Of a DNA stretch of 64,000 nt, positions 1 to 9,563 are shown piece after piece. The translations under genes and the position numbers were made by a program. The stretch is from Rotaria socialis (lineage: Eukaryota > Rotifera > Eurotatoria > Philodinida > Philodinidae), in NCBI GenBank assembly GCA_905331475.1, contig CAJNYU010000657.1, forward strand, positions 38,908 to 102,907, given 5' to 3'. The first letter of the stretch is position 1. Each line of letters starts with the position of its first letter. Under the pieces are notes generated by a model, which was not told the DNA's origin, made no database searches, and saw only the letters and a program-made list of their open reading frames with translations.

Positions 1-1065
1 TAAAACAAAAAATGCGCTTTATCATTAATGGTGAAAATAAATAAATACTGTAATGATAATGAAAATAAAAACTAGTATTAATGAAACTTCTTCGTGTGTA
101 AATACGCCTATTGATCTCATGTATAAGAAGAAGGGAAACGATTTCTCCGAAGATAATTATTTTACCCTATTGAATAATTATACTCTATTACTAGAGCAAA
201 TATTATGATCAGTTTATACAGATATTGGCCCTAGAAGTGTAAAATTGTTAACGTAAAAATGACGACAATAATTAGTTTCATTTGACCTTACGTATTGCTG
301 ATAGCACGATTTTATAAATAGTGAAACTCTTTAAAAGTACAACTTCGTCGTTCACAAAAGTCAGACTACCGTGGCAACTCTTACTATAAGTATGAAATAA
401 TTTATCAGGTAATATTTAATGTTTTAAAGCAAATGAACAATGAAATTTCTTTCTTAATATTAATTCATTCTGTTTGAGGAGAAATTTTGTTACAAATCAA
501 AAACAAAGATGTGTCTGCAATCATCAAGATAATTAATTCATGCAATAACTAGTTTTTAAATCATAATTAATGTATTATATAATAACTAGATAAAACTCTT
601 ATTGATCTAGTTATTTTATGAATATCTTTCAATGAATTTTTAAGATAAACTGCAAATATATGAAAGCATCATTTTTATACAGAATTAGCTGTAAAAATAG
701 TTATCATGTCCTTGTATAAAATTAATGTAAATGGTATTATGACATACAACTTGATGATTTGATCGTAGATGTTGTCATAAACGATACAGAAATCATATTA
801 ATTTTATTATTTATGGCGGATGCATATGCATTGTTCTAGTTTTTAATTATCACATACACATAACTAGCCCACAGTGTTTTTTTTTTATTAATTATATTAT
901 AATATAGCAATAATCTATGAAATCCAGGATAATAGCAGGAAGTCTGTTAGCTCTAATATGTATAGAATGAAAGGAAGAAATAAGGAATGAAAGAGAGAGA
1001 GAGATTATAAAGAGCGAAAGAGACAAGCAGTGTCACTGATGTTATTGACAGAACGAAGAAAAATA
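1..1065. other. AT-rich non-coding stretch
   Basis: I see no sustained open frame, exon-like segment or repeat here in either strand. The sequence is AT-rich with short homopolymers. Confidence 0.6.
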
Positions 1066-1137
1066 TGACCTTCACGGGGATCGAATCCATACCTTTTGCT
1101 ATCCGGGCAGATGTCCTACCAGTTAGACTAGAAGAAC
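1066..1137 (-). tRNA. tRNA-like sequence, probably a tRNA pseudogene
   Basis: Read on the minus strand, the 72 nt fit the cloverleaf lengths exactly: a 7-bp acceptor stem starting GTTCTTC and closing with GAAGGTC (one U-U mismatch, one G-U), a 4-bp D stem with GG in the loop, a 5-bp anticodon stem with one mismatch, and a T arm with TTCGA. The anticodon loop is CCGGATA, so position 33 is C instead of the nearly universal U, and position 53-61 is mismatched. A GGA anticodon would imply serine, but the long variable arm of tRNA-Ser is missing. I read it as a decayed tRNA or tRNA-derived repeat rather than a working gene. Confidence 0.45.
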
Positions 1138-1217
1138 GTATAAATCTTCGTTTAGCGTTAGTGTGATCCATCACTAACGCTAACAAAGTCTGCCTTTCAT
1201 ATGGATTAATAATAGAT

Positions 1218-1499
1218 AATCCCAGGTCGAGCGTTACGGCTACCAGAAACGGTCGTATACGACCGTAAACGTTAACGTATACTACTGTTTCCTGCCGTTT
1301 CTCACCGTAAATGACCGTAACTTGACGTTTTGGTATGCACCGTATTACGGCCGTAATTAATCGTGTCGTAAACGGTTACTAACGACCGTAACGTGGTCGG
1401 ATATTTCCGTATACGATCGTTTATGACCCGATACAAAACGACCGTAATACGGTGCATACCAAACGGCCGTGTACGACACAAGTTGATCGACCTGGGATT
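1218..1499. mobile_element. Foldback element with perfect 13-bp terminal inverted repeats
   Basis: The ends AATCCCAGGTCGA and TCGACCTGGGATT are perfect inverted repeats. The interior is GC-richer than its surroundings and full of CCGTAA/TTACGG and CGTATACG motifs. A 19-bp segment at 1332-1350 is repeated in inverse orientation at 1442-1460. There is no coding capacity; open frames here are by-products of the palindromes. The ends share TCCCAGG with the larger element at 9821-10902, suggesting one non-autonomous family. No convincing target duplication is visible. Confidence 0.65.
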
Positions 1500-1619
1500 G
1501 CAGCTTTTTTTTATACCCATATCAACGTCTACAAAATATAACGGGAGCATAAGAACTAGTCGTTTGTTCACAGAAGAAAGTTAATTTTCAAAGTTTCATA
1601 CTATAGGATATAGATACTA

Positions 1620-2981
1620 ATGCCATCGATTGAAGTTCTCAATATTGTTGCAGTAGATATCTCCATTTATATTGGCTTACTTATTCTTTTCGATAGATTA
1701 ATTGGCAATATTTTCAATATTTTGGTACTTCTTAGTCTCAAAACTTTTCGAGAGAACTCATGTTCATTCTATTTAACAGCTATGTCATTTCTTAACATAG
1801 ACCAATTATTAACAGGTATGCTTCCTCGCAGTGGCGGGAGGGGGGAGCATTGGGCAATTGCCCAATAACTAAGAAGTTATTGTCCAAGAATTTTTTGAAA
1901 TGTTAGTCCAATGCCGAAAAATTTTGATACACATATATGTTCGAAGATACATGGTGTTATTGTAAAACAATGTCTCTTATTATGATCTAGTTAATAATGA
2001 TGAATTTTCCTTTAGTATGCATCGGTTTCGCAATGACAATGCGTATCGGAAAAAATTGTAGCTCAATTATTTTTTAATTGCCTATTGGTGACCACTACGC
2101 AAAATAATTTAGCTGGGAAACAGTCCATGACTCGAAAATTTCAGACTACGTCACTGTTTCCTCGTATAATCAATGTTTGGTTTGCTATTGATTGACCAGA
2201 TAGTTCGTTGACTTATTGTAAATTTCGAACATCTTTTTTTCAAGTATGTTCATTGACGTCTTTTACTTGTATGTTTTCGCAACAATTGATCAATTTCGGA
2301 CTACGGGCGTAAATCAGAGATATTGCAATATTAAAGTTGCTCATCATGCATTTGTCATGTCATTTTTTATTTGGATTATTCATGGCATTCAAACATTAAT
2401 CTATCAAATTCATACCATATCAGCGACGAGGGGAGCAGCAAAATGTGAAAATTTCGAATAGTCTATTTCAAAAATATTATAATTCGAGATTTATTATTAT
2501 TTTAACAAGGAGTCTACCTGTTGTTTTGACGGCTTTATTTGGGTCATTAGCTTATCATAATATAAGATAATTGGCTTTTCGCACAGTGCCTCTTGTTCGA
2601 CGTGAGTTAGACAAACAACTGGCAATTATGGTTCTCGTACCAGTTGTTTTCAATTTTTATGTTATTGTACCATATGTTGTTGCATGCATGGTTAATTTTA
2701 GTACTAATATGACCAGAGATTCTTATAATTATGTTATGCTACAATTCGCTATAAATCTGACACTTAATTTGTTTTATTTGTACTTTGCAATAAGTATAAA
2801 TCATCACATCGAAATATCGATTCACTGGTTTTCTTTTTACATTATTTAGAACCCATTTTATATTTATGCATGTGTATCGACAAGATTTCGTAAGCAATTA
2901 ATTTGTGTACTCTATGGAATATATATGAAGCAATGGCAAGATAGAACAATCCACGCAAATCATATAGTACCAGTCAATTGA
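1620..2981 (+). pseudogene. Decayed bdelloid-type rhodopsin-family GPCR
   Basis: Several frames together follow a seven-helix receptor of the kind expanded in bdelloids. The TM1 region contains GNIFNILVLLSLKTFREN from 1620. The part after the inserted element reads ..YCKFRTSFFQVCSLTSFTC, then ..CNIKVAHH..IIHGIQTLIY, then FRTVPLVRRELDKQLAIMV near 2580. The tail reads NPFYIYACVSTRFRKQL and ends at the TGA at 2979-2981. It is broken by a hAT-type insertion, a tryptophan-to-TGA change shortly after the insertion, at least two frameshifts, a stop before the ..LAFRTVPL segment, and a mutated splice donor (ATAAGT at 2790). A 60-bp intron at 2790-2849 is inferred from phase and the acceptor. The family call is from remembered resemblance. 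Confidence 0.75.
1829..2156. mobile_element. Non-autonomous hAT-type element inserted in the GPCR
   Basis: The element starts CAGTGGCG and ends CGTCACTG, the terminal pattern of hAT transposons. It is flanked by an 8-bp target duplication, CTTCCTCG (1821-1828) and TTTCCTCG (2157-2164), with 7 of 8 matching. GPCR similarity stops at the left flank and resumes in phase at the right flank, which independently fixes the boundaries. The 328-bp body has no transposase frame. It includes a local palindrome around GGGCAATTGCCC. Confidence 0.8.
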
Positions 2982-3900
2982 CAGCTTTATATCGTGGCCA
3001 ATAAAATATTTGTTTCATAAATTTTGACTTTGAAATATTGAAGTATTTACTTAACCTAGCTATGATTTCTCTCCAATCATCATCACGAAGAATCTTAGAA
3101 AGAGTTTTCGTGATAGTCATTTACCTTTTCAAGTAAATTTTCAAGACTACGATACATGATAGGCTTTCGCGCTTTTATTACATCTGATTTTTAAAGTAAC
3201 AATCAGCTTATTTGATTGTTCCGCTTTGTGCTAGTAAATAAATGTAGATATCAACTAGTAGAATTCCATAAAGTCGAAATAAAAAGAAGATCATTTATTT
3301 CAGATCAAACAGTAAAAGAACAAAAAAAAAGTATCTAGCAAAGCGTTGACTAAGATTTCTTTGAGTCTGTAATCTATCGCAATACATTATTGACTTCACC
3401 GACTAATAATCAATGGCAAATTCCGTATCCTACTTTTAAACTGCACAGAGAACTTTGATCTTTCCGACTGGATTACAGTTCAATTGATTTGTTTTCCGAC
3501 TAAAAATTGTCGATCTGCATTATTATGGCAAACAATTAATCTAAATTGAACTGGTAAATGCGATCGAATCAAATTAGATGAGCATATAATCAACTAATTA
3601 TCTTTAAAAGAAACAAAATTCTTAGACTTCTGACTACGCAAATATAAACTCAACTAGAGTAACTCATATTCGAAGAACTTTCATTTCAGTCAAATATTCA
3701 TCAAAGATTCGATGGATGACTATATTAATTATCGTATTTAAATAAACTCCATTAGACTTTTCGTTTAACAAATCGTACTTTCAATCTAATTCCAATTTTG
3801 TTTTATGTTTATCATTACCAATGAAAACTGACTTCTCTTCAGAACCTGATATTTCTATAACAGTTGGTAATGATGATAATTTCTCATCATCAAATATTAC
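2974..3900 (-). pseudogene. Unrecognised decayed protein-coding gene
   Basis: The minus strand shows long coding-like stretches interrupted by stops and frameshifts. From about 3900 downward they contain DDEKLSSLPTVIEISGSEE, then (after a TGA at 3781-3783) YDLLNEKSNGVYLNTIINIV. A shifted frame around 3550 reads PVQFRLIVCHNNADRQFLV. Another at about 3170 reads ARKPIMYRSLENLLEK, and a final one, RDDDWREIIARLSKYFNISK, ends at the TGA at 2974-2976. At least three frames are used, so at least two frameshifts occurred. I do not recognise the family. It converges on the GPCR relic, and the two stop codons lie within the palindrome TCAATTGA. Confidence 0.6.
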
Positions 3901-5657
3901 TTAAGTTCAAAAGCAATAGTACGCTCCTCACAAGAACTATAGATGCACAGTATATTTTGCGCAATATCAATGGTCAAAATGAGCAGTAGTCGAAACAAAA
4001 TTTTATAAAGGTAAAATTTGATTTTTTTTGTTTTTTATTATGCAAGAGTTAACCCTATGACCCTGACCGTCCTAAAGGGACAAATGAACTTAAAACATAA
4101 TGTTCTTGTTATAAAATAAGAGAGGAAACAACAAAACAAAAAGAAAGAAAGAAAACAAAGCAAAAGCAGAAATGAGAGATGGAAAGACGAAGAAAAAAAT
4201 AGAATAAAAATAAAAATAATGATAAGATACAATAGAATGAAATAATATAGAAATGAACCAGAATGATAGAAGAAGAGAAAAAAAAGACACAACCCAAGAG
4301 AACATTCCTTCATAGCATTATAATAAGCGAAGCGTCTATCAACGAGAAAAAAAAACAAAAGTAAGAGAAGTGTAAAACGGAAGAAAAGAGAGAGATACAT
4401 AAAAGGCTGTCAGCCAGTATTGACTATCTGTTTGACATGGCAAAAGGTAAAATTTAGTTGAATCGTAGTTATCCAAACTATTTTTAAAAGAACGAGCATT
4501 CAACAGCCTGTAAACTCAACAAAAAAACTATTGGAAGGTGTAGCGCCTTGATGAGAATCAGAGACGCAACTAATAAAAATGCCAGGTGCAACAGTATTGG
4601 TTATGGCAGAATGATAGCAATAAAAATAAAATAGTATTGAATATTGGATAAAGATCCAATTGTTTATTCAATGAACAGAAATAGTTGTCAATAAGAAGAA
4701 CCCCACAAGCACGTAGCTGACACGAGTTCGAACGATTGTAAGTGACAATCGAATTTGATTGATTATAATGAGCAATCAAGTTGAAAGAAGAAGGTAATAT
4801 GTAATTAATCAAAAAGATGATTCTTTTTGAGAGAGAAGAATAGTAGTATATCTCGGTGAAGAGAGATATATGAAGAAGCTTGCAGAAGCTTAAATAAGAA
4901 AAAACAAGAAGAATAAGAATAATGAATTAACAGTATTAGGCGCAAAAACAAGCAAGAGAAAAAGACAGGGAAGCTAGAAAAAGAAACAAAAAGGCACTAA
5001 GATAACATCAGTGACGTTTATGCCGTCACAGAGGATTTCCTATTGAATATTCTCGAATGACAACTTCTGACATTGTTTTTAATAGAGGAAAGTAACACTT
5101 CGATTAATACTTTCCGAACTAACTTAATTAGTTGTATTCGATTTTTCTCGAATTGTAAAAAACCTATGCTTAGTGTTTGTTTTTTAATCCGACACAATTA
5201 TTATCGTTTCTGTATAGTAAATACATTTTTCCAAAACAAATGTAACAAAGAGGAAAAGAAAAAAAAATCAAACGCCTCTACAAATGTACTTGCAACTGGA
5301 AAAATGTTTTAGTTTCCGCTTAGTTTAAGTTGTTTAGATAGAATCAGCACAAAAAAATTACACAAATGTAGCGCATCAAAAATTCTATCGATATCAACTT
5401 TGGTAAAAATATTTTAGATCGTTTTTTCTTTCTTTAAACAGAACAGCTTGGGAATTAAAATTTTTGTATCATAGAGTTTTTATGACGGTCAATCAATTTG
5501 CAAAGACATCAGACGATGCCTTTATAAATCATACATAGACTGAATTCTTTTTGTGTTATTTGGTTATAATAGGTTAGTTTTTAAAATTTAACAGAAAAAA
5601 ATAATTGGCAAAAATGAACAGAAAATAGAAAATGATGTTGCAAGCACATTGTTTGAG
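3901..5657. other. Non-coding, with a purine-rich tract
   Basis: No gene is supported. The only structure is a strand-asymmetric A/G-rich tract (see 4110-4400) and further A-rich sequence to about 5000. Open frames listed on the minus strand across it are poly-Phe/Leu/Ser artefacts of polypurine. Confidence 0.55.
4110..4400. repeat. Polypurine low-complexity tract
   Basis: About 290 bp are almost entirely A and G on the plus strand, with AAAG, GAGA and AATAAAA-type runs. Such tracts can adopt triplex (H-DNA) structure. No function is implied. Confidence 0.7.
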
Positions 5658-5891
5658 ATGTTTGGCTTTTGGCTTTTCCTTCCAGTAACATTCGTTCGGG
5701 AAGAATACCTCTGATACGAATGTTGCAGTTCAGGCTTTGTTCTTTCCAACAACAAAAATGGTTATTATCGCTTTAGAAATCAGCAATGTGGCCCAGCAGG
5801 TGCTGAAATTTTTGTCAATACTTTTGCGTCGTGTATTAATTACAAACTACGACATTTTTCGAGTATGTTTCTAAGGTTCGCATACACCTAA
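5658..5891 (+). pseudogene. Unrecognised coding relic with one in-frame TGA
   Basis: An ATG-started frame of 77 codons before the TAA at 5889-5891 is interrupted only by the TGA at 5712-5714. The start is hydrophobic (MFGFWLFLPVTFV). The part after the stop contains YECCSSGFVLSNNKNG and QQCGPAGAEIFVN. Composition is far more protein-like than in surrounding AT-rich DNA. I do not recognise it. It may be an exon of the relic receptor just downstream or an independent gene fragment. Confidence 0.4.
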
Positions 5892-6149
5892 CAGCCTATA
5901 ATCAATATTTTACTATGTTTATCAATCGCCGGTAAAACATTCTAGTTATTTGATATATCTTCGATCAGTTGCATACTGTATATTTTTTGTAGTAAGATTT
6001 ATTTCGATGATCATATAATAAACGATTTCAATACACTGAGTAGTTTGCAGAAGTATAATAAGAATTTTTCATCAATATTGTATTACTGATTGTGGGTTCG
6101 TACTGTTTGACATTTCTCCTATATTTCTCGCAATTTCGTTCTTATTTTT

Positions 6150-6279
6150 AACATACTGTAATTTTTAATGATCATAATACGAGGCGCTCCATTTTGTTCG
6201 ACGTAAAACAGAAAGATACTTAACCATAATGCTACTTGTACAAGATGTCTGCAATACATTATTCGTCGCAATCTTATAG
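6150..6279 (+). pseudogene. Second GPCR relic (TM5-TM6 junction)
   Basis: The segment reads LHFVRRKTERYLTIMLLVQ followed by DVCNTLFVAIL and a TAG. It matches the block PLVRRELDKQLAIMVLVPVV of the first GPCR relic in this window. Sequence just upstream (VIFNDHNTRR in another frame) continues the match after a frameshift. The remainder of the receptor is not recognisable. Confidence 0.5.
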
Positions 6280-7615
6280 TTTTTTTGACTTAATAGTGCA
6301 TAATGTCAATATTGATGGATATTCAAGTTATGTCACATCCATAAAGTTTCTTTTCGGTACAGTTACAACATTCTAATGCATGACATTTTCTAGCGAGTTA
6401 TCATTTAGAGTTTTTGTGGTAATTTGATTATTTAATACTCTTGAAGTACATGATTTATGTTTGACCCGTGCGTTGAAATCATATTTTTGAGAAGACTCAG
6501 TCAAACATCATATATGAATTCGAACGCATAAGCTTATTACGACGGAGTTTTAATAATGAAATGTGAAACTGATATCATTCGTGTAAGGTAACAAATAATC
6601 TGCTATATATTTATATACATGTCGTTGTCAACGATCAATGAGAGTAGATTGTAGCAAGCGAAATGAAAAGTGTTGATGCGTAATAAAAACATTGCTTTTT
6701 TTCGTATTCAGAAGCGACTATTTAACTAAAATTTTCTTCTGTTGGATCATCTGTCTCATATCTAAGGAAAACTGGGCCCATAACGATAGAAGAAATCGAA
6801 AATCCTCAATGAAAATGTACGCTTACATTTATTGATATATATGACTACGATAAAAACTACTAGATATCAGTGTAGTCGAATTATAATATAATGTTTGATA
6901 GATCTTCATTTATTTTTGAACTCGACAAATAGAAGAATTTAACAGTCATATCGTAAAAAATTACCGACGCAAGATTTGAAGTGAATAGAAAATTCATTAT
7001 AATTATGCTTTTAATAGATTATATTATCATTTATTTATATTCATATTACTACAAAAAAATATCAAACTTTAAGAAATAGATATCTATACACATCGATATT
7101 TGGCGTGATCTTAGATACAATATTCTTAGATGAGAAATTCACGGACATATTCAAATTTTCCAATAGAAAATTATCCTCGCCTATTGAATTATTTACATAC
7201 AAAAGATACAGAAGGTTAATAGAATTTGCTCTAAAAATAAAACAGAAACCGTTAATCTCTAAGCTGGCTTAAATATTGATTTATTGCAGACTGTCTATTA
7301 AGATAATCACACTTTTCTACATATTATTGTAATAATAATAAATAGACATATATTGACTATCATGCAATATTCGATATTTTTTAATGTTAATATTCAAAAT
7401 GTAGTTTGATTCATACAGTACGAATACTATGAATTCTTTGAAAGAAACTATTCAATAAATTCACTGAAAATAATATCCTATTTTATTATGATCTCATCTT
7501 GCGTTCAACTTCATGAATCACATCTTCAATAAACAACTTTGACTTATATACGATAGTCAATAAAGAGAAACTATTCTTGGCGAAGAAACAATTACTTGTA
7601 ATAACTGCCAAAAGC
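6280..7615. other. AT-rich non-coding stretch
   Basis: No sustained frames or repeats of note were found on either strand. Confidence 0.5.
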
Positions 7616-7876
7616 TTATAACCAGATTTTGATCGATTTAATCGTAACTTGATTTTTATAAATGCCTCCGTTATTTAAAAGATTAATGGTTCTACGCACA
7701 GCTGTATGATATTCATTACTAATGAAGAGGATAGTAAAGTGGCCTCGAAGAAACAAATATCGTACAATGCTTAAAATAAAAATTTGTACAAATTTGATGT
7801 GTTCATTGATTGATCTTTCTATGTATTGTTGAATTGAAAATATATGTTTTGAATAAAAGCCATGTACTTCTGTCAT
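7616..7876 (-). CDS. Unrecognised 86-codon open frame, possibly a relic
   Basis: The frame starts at an ATG (MTEVHGFYSKHIFSIQQYIE...) and ends ..SIKIWL at a TAA. The same frame stays open upstream of the ATG to about 7935, with reasonable amino-acid composition, so the ATG may be internal to an older exon. A hydrophobic stretch (FVQIFILSIVRYLFL) is present. No family is recognised and no splice partner was found. It lies among pseudogenes, so a decayed origin is likely. Confidence 0.3.
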   Translation of the reverse strand: MTEVHGFYSKHIFSIQQYIERSINEHIKFVQIFILSIVRYLFLRGHFTILFISNEYHTAVRRTINLLNNGGIYKNQVTIKSIKIWL

Positions 7877-8321
7877 AATATCATCTGGTAGAATGCAAGC
7901 AATAATTATAGGCAGATAACAGGTGGCAATTTGTTGAAGTATACGAAAGGAAAAAAGTCATATTTGTGTTGATAAAATGCAATGTGACAAACTATGGTGT
8001 AAAAATCAATTTTTATTGCAAAGAAGAAATAACATGACTCAAAGTATGTCAAAATATCATTATTCAAAATGTATTATTAATCGATGTGCTATTATCACAC
8101 ATATTTTCAGATCAATCAAATATATAACTGCTGCAAGCTTATAGCATGTTATTTAGACAATTTTCTAGAATACGCATATTCTGTGATTGCTATATTGATA
8201 ATCGATATCTCATACTGACGCCCGCGTCAACATTCATGCATACATATATACAAGAAGACAAGCGTTCTCCATTTCATAGATAGAAAGATTCACATATACA
8301 TACACACTGACAAATAACATT

Positions 8322-8655
8322 ATGCGTGCTTATCACTACTGTTTGTGTCTTTTGGTATTCGTTGTTATCACCAAGTGAGCTAAATATTATTGAAAATATT
8401 ATTTTATCTCACCTCTTGAACTTATCTAGTGCAAGACACATTGAACAAGCATCTAACAATGATTCAGACGAAGATGCATATGTTCCAAATAAGTATCATA
8501 GACCTCATGTTTATCGATCGAATTTTCTCGAACATTATTTACTTAACTTGATCGCTGGCAAAGGTCATGACGACGATCGTTATGATCAAACAGGGCCATT
8601 TGAAAGGCGAAGCAAAGCTATTACAAAAGGTGATCCGCGAGAATTTATGGGCTAA
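8322..8655 (+). CDS. Secreted peptide precursor, neuropeptide-like, 92 aa
   Basis: Two exons, 8322-8374 and 8430-8655, are separated by a 55-bp intron with GTGAGC donor and TTATCTAG acceptor. Without splicing the ATG frame stops at once. Residues 1-19 (MRAYHYCLCLLVFVVITNA) look like a signal peptide. The rest is short, acidic and rich in His/Tyr/Arg. It includes NFLEHYLLNLIAGK at about 49-62, the dibasic RR at 77-78, and a C-terminal tail ending ..DPREFMG. A C-terminal Gly after processing is the usual substrate for amidation, so a peptide hormone precursor is possible. No known neuropeptide family is recognised. An AATAAATAAA run at about 8700 could serve as polyadenylation signal. The gene is well supported; the hormone role is inference. 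Confidence 0.65.
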
Positions 8656-9563
8656 ACATGTAGTTTTTATTGTAAACGCTTTTATTTCCTACCTATTTCA
8701 AATAAATAAATATTTAATCGATGAATACATATAAATAAGTTTATAGTAATTAAATACTGACTAATAGTAAATATTTACTTCTTATAGAGAAAAGAGAATT
8801 GATTGTCAGATTTTCAAATAATCCACTCATTGCCCTTATTTACACTTGTTCTTCTCTCTGCCAGAATAAAATATAAGAATAGATTTGTCCTAATTGATTT
8901 ATCATCTTACGTCCATTCATGCTCTACCCTAGTCAAACATTTTTATTCATGCGCTTGTAAGACTTGAGCTCAAGATGTGGCCATAGTTCTTGACTTCTTG
9001 CTCAAGAAAGTCAAGAATTGCATGCGCTTGCAAAAAATGCTATGACTCGGGTAGCTCTTTGCCACAATTAACATAATTAGTAGTTTGTTATTATAACCTT
9101 TTGTTTGATGATTCATGTCTTTTCGTATTTCAATACTAACACTACATTCGTATAATTGATAAATCATAGATGTTCTCTTATGAAGTATTTTAAAATCTTC
9201 TTAGATTGAAGTATGTAATCATTTGTGATTCGTATCGAAGTGGCAAAATCAAAAGATAGATAAAAAAAAGAAACTGAATGATTCGAACTCTTTGATATTA
9301 TCTTAGATCTTTTCTTTTTCTAGAAATATCAAATTATTTCATTCTATTAATTGGATATAAGCCATGACAGCGAATATTTAAGTATTTAACAGTTTTTTTG
9401 TCATTTAGTCCATCTGTCTATAGTAAGAACTTAGAATTTATTGTATTCTCGATAATATTAACTGTGTTATTATTGTACGATCTGTTTTAAATCGAAATCT
9501 AGCTGTCTGTATGAATCAATTGATAGACATCCAACACTAACAAATAGTCAAATATATATAAAG
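8656..9563. other. AT-rich non-coding stretch
   Basis: After the putative poly(A) region nothing gene-like is convincing. A 65-codon minus frame (8970-9167) has no splice sites or recognisable motif and I do not call it. Confidence 0.5.

Noticed and set aside
1302-1584. Frames 1302-1571 (minus) and 1393-1584 (plus)
   Set aside because: Mirror-image translations of the inverted repeats of the foldback element.
4038-4400. Minus-strand frames of 62-120 codons rich in Phe, Leu and Ser
   Set aside because: They are translations of a polypurine tract; three overlapping frames are open at once, as expected for low complexity.
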